Positions 58,015-64,000 of a stretch of DNA of 64,000 nt are shown piece after piece (position 1 is the first letter of the stretch; each line of letters opens with the position of its first letter). The notes beneath the pieces were generated by a model. That model did no database searches, was not told where the DNA came from, and saw only the letters and a list, made by a program, of their open reading frames with translations. The DNA is taken from the NCBI GenBank assembly GCA_963836015.1, contig CAWIIF010000004.1, forward strand, positions 1,054,001-1,118,000. The letters are read 5' to 3'. Made by a program: the position numbers and the translations under genes. This DNA is from CAWCDJ01 sp963836015. Lineage in GTDB: Bacteria; Acidobacteriota; Terriglobia; Bryobacterales; Bryobacteraceae.

Positions 58015-59449
58015 ATGGCTGATCGGCGACGGCAAGACCAACGAGATCGCCATGTACGAGCTGGGCACCAACCACACCCGCCTGTGGCGCAGCTCGAAGG
58101 ACGAATGGTTCGGCGGCACGCCCGGATTCTATTGGGGCGACAACAACGCCAAGGACCTCACGATCCGCCTCGAAACCATGCCCGATCCGCACGGCACGCC
58201 CGAGTTCGCGCCCTACGTCCCGATGCCGCGCGATTTGGCCTGGCAGAGCTTCTACCAGAAGTACAAGGGCCGGATCGACGAGCATTTCGGATTCACCGCG
58301 TTCCGCACGGCTCCGCTGGTGGCGGCGAGCACCATGGACGCCAAGGTGTTGACGGCGGATATGGCGAACCGCATGATGGTGTGGGCCGAGATCGGCCGGC
58401 CGAACCAGACCGAATGGCTTCCAGGCGGGCGTTCCGGCTACTCCGGCAACAACGGGCTCTACCCCTCCGGCTACTACCTGTTCCAGAGCGAGGCTCCGGC
58501 CGCGCTCGCGCAGAAGCCCGCGCCGCCCGCCAAGGGGCACACTCCCGCGAAGACGCCCGATTTGAAGGACCGCCTGTGGAAGGGCTATCTGCTGCCCGCC
58601 TCGGACGCCGATATCTGGCTGGCCGCCGGGGCCGCCGCCTACCACCAGGTGCTGCAGTCCAATGACCTGGAGAAGGCCCTGAACACGCGCCGCGCCGAGT
58701 ACCGCGCGCTCAAGCTGGGCCCCGAGAACGAAGCCACCCGCGTGCGCCTGGAAGAAGCGAAGGGCGTGCTGTTCCTGGATGCCCTGCGCCGCAGCATGGG
58801 CGACGATGCCTTCCTCAAGCTGATGGACGCCTATTTCACGGCCAACACCACGAAGACCGTGACGGCGCAATCCTTCCTGGACCAGGCGCATGCGAAGTTC
58901 GAGTTCCCCGAGCCGGGCGATGGCCCCGCGTACCTGGCCAGCGACATCGGCCGCAGGCTGGCGACCGCGGCGATTGTTTACGGAACCGTGCGCGATGCCG
59001 GCGCCAACCGTTACGCGGCCGAGCAGATGCAATCCCGCTTCTTCGACCAGTATGAGAGCCGGGTGCCCGTCTACAAGGATTTCGAAGCGACCGAAGCCGT
59101 GCTGCGTAGCCACGACGTGATCTTCGTCGGCCGTCCCGAGGCGAACTCCGCGCTGGCCGCCTGGGCGTCCCGGCTGGGGTTGAAATACGAGGGCGCGAGT
59201 TTCCAGATCGACGGCGAGACCTACGCCTCCGAGCGGCAGGCGCTGGTGCTGGCGGCGAAGAACCCGCTCGACCCGGAGCACATGGTGCTGGTGGTCGCGG
59301 GCAACGATGCCCTGCGCACCGTGAAAGCGACGCGCGCCGAAGCGCCCGCGGAGTACGCGATTTTCGACGAAGGCCGCCCCACGCGGACCGGATTCATCGG
59401 CTACGGCGCCACCGCGGGAGGGGGATCCGAAGGCCGCCGCCGCCAATGA
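57650..59449 (+). CDS. Phospholipase B-like NTN hydrolase, catalytic part (frameshifted gene)
   Basis: 599 residues if begun at ATG 57650. The fourth codon is the nucleophile of the NTN hydrolase fold (MEHCSAFAATGPATRDGKMV), followed by the HVTWW segment and the family motif NDAGVVLTETTIRQTPFN. These match phospholipase B-like/C45-C95 hydrolases, in which the precursor cuts itself before this cysteine and acts as an amidase or esterase. Here the frame break lies within 5-6 codons before it. The last 250 residues (about 350-599) match no domain I know; VIFVGRPEANSALAAWASRL looks like a Rossmann-type segment. Substrate unknown. The full-length protein would be exported by the signal peptide of the other half. 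Confidence 0.86.
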   Translation: MEHCSAFAATGPATRDGKMVIGHVTWWPLTLAEQTNVMLDIKPEHGHRMLIQSYPGGIESGTDWYQNDAGVVLTETTIRQTPFNIQGTPVAFRARLAIQYGGSIDEVVAKLGTRNNGLYTNEWLIGDGKTNEIAMYELGTNHTRLWRSSKDEWFGGTPGFYWGDNNAKDLTIRLETMPDPHGTPEFAPYVPMPRDLAWQSFYQKYKGRIDEHFGFTAFRTAPLVAASTMDAKVLTADMANRMMVWAEIGRPNQTEWLPGGRSGYSGNNGLYPSGYYLFQSEAPAALAQKPAPPAKGHTPAKTPDLKDRLWKGYLLPASDADIWLAAGAAAYHQVLQSNDLEKALNTRRAEYRALKLGPENEATRVRLEEAKGVLFLDALRRSMGDDAFLKLMDAYFTANTTKTVTAQSFLDQAHAKFEFPEPGDGPAYLASDIGRRLATAAIVYGTVRDAGANRYAAEQMQSRFFDQYESRVPVYKDFEATEAVLRSHDVIFVGRPEANSALAAWASRLGLKYEGASFQIDGETYASERQALVLAAKNPLDPEHMVLVVAGNDALRTVKATRAEAPAEYAIFDEGRPTRTGFIGYGATAGGGSEGRRRQ

Positions 59450-59511
59450 TTGGCGGAGCTCTTCTAGATAACAAAGGAGTTGGCTCGAAATCCCGCCAAT
59501 CCTTGCCCGGA

Positions 59512-62409
59512 TTACCGCCCGGTATGCTCACCGGGAGCGAGTGTCTTCAGCGTTTCGCCGGCCTTCGCGTACTCGTCTTCCAGCTCCCCGAGAAGGTTCA
59601 TCATGGCGTGCGTCGGCGCGTCGTTCGGCCCGTCGATCAGGTTGTAGAGCGACTGCAACTGCTCGGAGAGACGCGGGCCGGTTTCCGAGTTGGATAGACC
59701 GCGCGGCCGCGCGAGCGTCTCGCGGAACTTGCGCCACTCCGGCGCTTCGGCGTGGCGGTCGGCCTCCCGCAGCATCCCGGCGGTACCGCGCATCATCGCG
59801 GAAAGGCGTGAGAGCGCGTCCCATTGCGCTTTCAGGTCTTCGGCGCTCACCTTCAACTCCGGGTCGAGCCGGACTTCCACTTTCTGCTCGGCGGTGACCG
59901 CGCCGGCCGTCATCTTCACGGTGTAGACGCCGGGGAGTACCTGCGGGCCGCGCGCCGCGCCGGCGCGAAGGTCCCAGGCGATCCGCTGCACTCCCGCAGT
60001 CTTGGGCCCGCTGATCGTCCGAATCGCCTTGCCGCTCCCGTCGAGCACTTCGAACCGCACCTCGTCCACCGGCTCCCGCAGGTAGTAGTCGAGGATCGCG
60101 CCGTAGGGCGGATTCGGCGCCGCGAACTCGGTGTCTCCGCCGCCCGAGCGCGTTGCGCGAACGGTGTAGCGTAGGGCCGGACGGATCGGGAACAGGTACG
60201 CCGCGCTGCCCGATGCCGCCGCGAGATCCTGCACGGGCGTCGCGTCGTCCAGAATCCACAGGCCCCGGCCGTGTGTGGCGATCAGCAGATCGTTCTGCGC
60301 GGCCTGCACGAATATATCCCGCACCGCGACGTTCGGAAGATTCTTCAAGCCGAACCGGACCCAATGCGCGCCCGCATCGAACGACGCGAACAGGCCCAGC
60401 TCGGTGCCCGCGTATAACAGGCCGGGGTTTTTCGGATCTTCGCGCACCACCCACACGAACGCGGAATCCGGCAATCCATCCGTGATTTTCTTCCAGGTGT
60501 TTCCGCCGTCGGCGGTCTTGAACAGGTACGGATGCGTGTCGTCGAGCATGTGCCGGTCGAAACCGACGTACGCGACATTCGGATCGCGATGCGAGGTCTC
60601 GATCGTGGAGACCGGCGACCCCGGCGCGACCCCCTGAATCTTCGCCGCGACGTTGGTCCACTGCCCGCCGCCATTGAACGTCACCTGCACGTTCCCGTCG
60701 TCGGTGCCCGCCCACAGGACGCCTTGTTTGGCCGGCGATTCCGAAAGCCGGGTCACCGTTCCGTACGTCTCCGAGGAGCTGTTGTCGGTGAACACCGGCC
60801 CGCCCGACGCCTGCATTTTCGAGGCGCTCACGGTGGTCAGGTCGTGGCTGATCGGCTCCCAACTCTGCCCCTTGTCGCTGGTCTGGAAGATCACGTTGCC
60901 GGCGTAGTAGAACGTGCTCTTGAAGTGCGGAGAGCGCACCAGGGGCGCGTCCCAGGCGAAGCGGTATTTCATCTCCCGCGCCGTCGCGCCGCCGTAGTTG
61001 CGCACCTGCGGCCCCACGCTCTGCTGGTCGCGCGTCCGCAGATCGGTGCGCAGCAGGGTGCCGCCGGGAGTCTGCGTCAGCAGAATGTCGGGATCTTCGG
61101 CGTCGCTCAGGACGTTGAACCCGACGATGGGGCTCACCATGCGCCAATCGTCATTCAGGATTCCCGACGGTTCACGGGTCCGCGACGGGCCGGTCCACGT
61201 GCCGTTATCCTGCGTGCCCCCGGAAACGTTGTAGAACGGCTCGCGGTTGTCCGCATAGACGTGATAGAACTGCCCCAGCGAAATGGCCGCGATGTGCTCC
61301 CAGGTCTGGCCGGCGTCCCACGAAAACGCGAGGCCGCCGTCGGAGCCCTGCCACATCCGCGCCGGGTCTCGCGGGTCGATCCACAGCGCCTGTATGTCGC
61401 CATGCACCGATCCGCCGATGCGCGCAAACGTGCGGCCCCCGTCTTTCGAAACCTGGAGCGCGCTTTCGAGAACGTACACGCGATTCTCGTCTTGGGGATC
61501 GACGCGCAGGTCGCAGTAGTAATACCCTCGGCTCACCAGCCCGCGGTCCTTCGATACCACTTCGAAGCTCTCGCCGCCGTCGCTCGAACGGAACAGGGTG
61601 CCTTCGCGGGTTTCGGCGATCACGTACACGATGCGAGGATTGCCCGGCGCTACTTTCACTCCGATGCGTCCCATCAGGGGCGGAAATCCGCGCGTGATCT
61701 TCCTCCAGGTCTTTCCGCCGTCCGTGGATTTGAACAGTCCCCCGCCGATGCCGCCGCTATCGTAGCGCCAGGGTTTGCGGTCGAACTGCCACATCCCCGC
61801 GAACAGCACGTCGGGGTTGGAGGGGTCGAGCTCCAGGTCGGACGCTCCGTGCCGATCGTCGATATAGAGAGCCTTGCGCCAGGTGTGTCCGGCGTCGGCC
61901 GATAGGAACACGCCACGCTCGGGGTTCGGGCCGAAGGGATGTCCCACGGCGGCGACCAGCACGCGCCGCGGATCGCGCGGGTCGAGCAGAACCCTGGAGA
62001 TGGTCATGGTCTGGTCGAGGCCGCGATGCTCCCAGGTCTTCCCTCCGTCGCCCGAATAGTACATGCCGGAGCCGAAGGAAACGCTGTTACGAACGTTGGC
62101 TTCGCCGGTGCCGACCCAGACCGAGTCGGGGTTCTTCGGATCGATCGCGATGTCTCCGATCGAGATGGTTTCCGGCCGCTCGAAAATGGCCTTCCAGGTG
62201 ACTCCTCCGTTGACCGTCTGGAACAGCCCTCCCGATCCCGTCGCGGCGTACAGGAGACGAGGATTTCCCGCCACGCCTTCGATGCCGGAGATGCGCCCGC
62301 CCATTGCCCCCGGCCCGATACTGCGCCACTCGAGCGAGTTGAGGGCCGCCGGATCGATGCTTTGCGCGGCGGCGGCAGCGGAAAGAAGGCAGAGGAAAAT
62401 CGTTCGCAT
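59512..62409 (-). CDS. Exported sortilin (VPS10)/BNR-type beta-propeller protein
   Basis: 965 residues with signal peptide MRTIFLCLLSAAAAAQSIDP. Many Asp-box repeats (SGDGGKTWEHR, STDGGKTWRKI, SSDGGESFEVV, SKDGGRTFARI, TADGGNTWKKI) build two propellers over residues 20-690. Residues about 690-965 are beta-rich then helical. Family members in Acidobacteria and Bacteroidetes are called glycosyl hydrolases by annotation, but catalytic sialidase residues are not evident; function is not established. It is convergent with the NTN-hydrolase gene (62 bp). Confidence 0.93.
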   Translation of the reverse strand: MRTIFLCLLSAAAAAQSIDPAALNSLEWRSIGPGAMGGRISGIEGVAGNPRLLYAATGSGGLFQTVNGGVTWKAIFERPETISIGDIAIDPKNPDSVWVGTGEANVRNSVSFGSGMYYSGDGGKTWEHRGLDQTMTISRVLLDPRDPRRVLVAAVGHPFGPNPERGVFLSADAGHTWRKALYIDDRHGASDLELDPSNPDVLFAGMWQFDRKPWRYDSGGIGGGLFKSTDGGKTWRKITRGFPPLMGRIGVKVAPGNPRIVYVIAETREGTLFRSSDGGESFEVVSKDRGLVSRGYYYCDLRVDPQDENRVYVLESALQVSKDGGRTFARIGGSVHGDIQALWIDPRDPARMWQGSDGGLAFSWDAGQTWEHIAAISLGQFYHVYADNREPFYNVSGGTQDNGTWTGPSRTREPSGILNDDWRMVSPIVGFNVLSDAEDPDILLTQTPGGTLLRTDLRTRDQQSVGPQVRNYGGATAREMKYRFAWDAPLVRSPHFKSTFYYAGNVIFQTSDKGQSWEPISHDLTTVSASKMQASGGPVFTDNSSSETYGTVTRLSESPAKQGVLWAGTDDGNVQVTFNGGGQWTNVAAKIQGVAPGSPVSTIETSHRDPNVAYVGFDRHMLDDTHPYLFKTADGGNTWKKITDGLPDSAFVWVVREDPKNPGLLYAGTELGLFASFDAGAHWVRFGLKNLPNVAVRDIFVQAAQNDLLIATHGRGLWILDDATPVQDLAAASGSAAYLFPIRPALRYTVRATRSGGGDTEFAAPNPPYGAILDYYLREPVDEVRFEVLDGSGKAIRTISGPKTAGVQRIAWDLRAGAARGPQVLPGVYTVKMTAGAVTAEQKVEVRLDPELKVSAEDLKAQWDALSRLSAMMRGTAGMLREADRHAEAPEWRKFRETLARPRGLSNSETGPRLSEQLQSLYNLIDGPNDAPTHAMMNLLGELEDEYAKAGETLKTLAPGEHTGR

Positions 62410-62503
62410 AGAGGTGTGAGCCCTGGATGGAAAACCTCTTATTTTACAGCAGGCCCGGATGTACTACGAGCGATCGTAGAGGACGCGGGACGGCGCTAGG
62501 GGG

Positions 62504-64000
<1,497 letters not shown>

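Overview
The window is GC-rich bacterial chromosome that reads as an Acidobacteriota genome, most like Bryobacterales/Solibacter. This placement is inferred from gene content alone: two long MacB/FtsX-type permeases without their own ATPase (ADOP type), a CadC-like winged-helix/TPR regulator, Tat-exported sulfatases and Gfo/Idh/MocA oxidoreductases, a sortilin-like beta-propeller protein, PEP-CTERM proteins and an ECF sigma factor next to a kinase with RDD membrane domains. Genes are tightly packed on both strands, often with TGATG, ATGA or GTGA stop/start overlaps. I saw no rRNA, tRNA, CRISPR array, prophage or intact insertion sequence.

Layout. 1-2.6 kb: truncated ADOP permease, a MarR regulator with an operator-like palindrome in its promoter, and YceI. 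2.6-6.7 kb: CysD/CysN ATP sulfurylase (CysN has a decayed APS-kinase tail) and an exported M28 peptidase. 6.7-14.5 kb: exported carbohydrate cluster with an oxidoreductase, two divergent Cys-type sulfatases, a barrel/FGE-like fusion and an amidohydrolase. 14.5-21.3 kb: GH95 fucosidase remnant, ECF sigma factor, kinase-RDD-pseudokinase-RDD protein and a second ADOP permease. 21.5-28.9 kb: leftward chain of oxidoreductase, acyl-CoA dehydrogenase, MeaB/methylmalonyl-CoA epimerase fusion, MTA phosphorylase, GT9-like protein and class III sirtuin, with a ThiF-like E1 enzyme upstream. 28.9-36.6 kb: Omp85, SurA-like and TamB genes for outer-membrane assembly. 36.7-42.2 kb: chemosensory operon of CheA, an unknown helical protein, an ODP-type di-iron oxygen sensor, a soluble receptor and CheV. 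42.3-47 kb: PEP-CTERM protein, sialate O-acetylesterase and a NodB/NodF/NodE-like trio. 47-51 kb: membrane acyltransferase, LolA-like protein, small membrane protein, GT9 heptosyltransferase and ICMT-like methyltransferase. 51-59.5 kb: CadC/TPR regulator, vanadium haloperoxidase-like protein, second PEP-CTERM protein, HicBA, SnoaL-like protein and a phospholipase B-like NTN hydrolase. 59.5-64 kb: sortilin-like propeller and a truncated MsbA-like ABC exporter.

The most unusual points are a 51-bp hairpin repeat inserted in phase between MeaB and epimerase, so that it encodes the linker of a fusion protein, with two related copies elsewhere; a kinase protein that looks like an internal duplication with a dead second kinase; a compact oxygen-sensing chemotaxis operon; and three genes (cheA, the acetylesterase, the NTN hydrolase) that each become full length if one base is corrected in a short G/C run. 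In the NTN hydrolase the break lies just before the catalytic cysteine.
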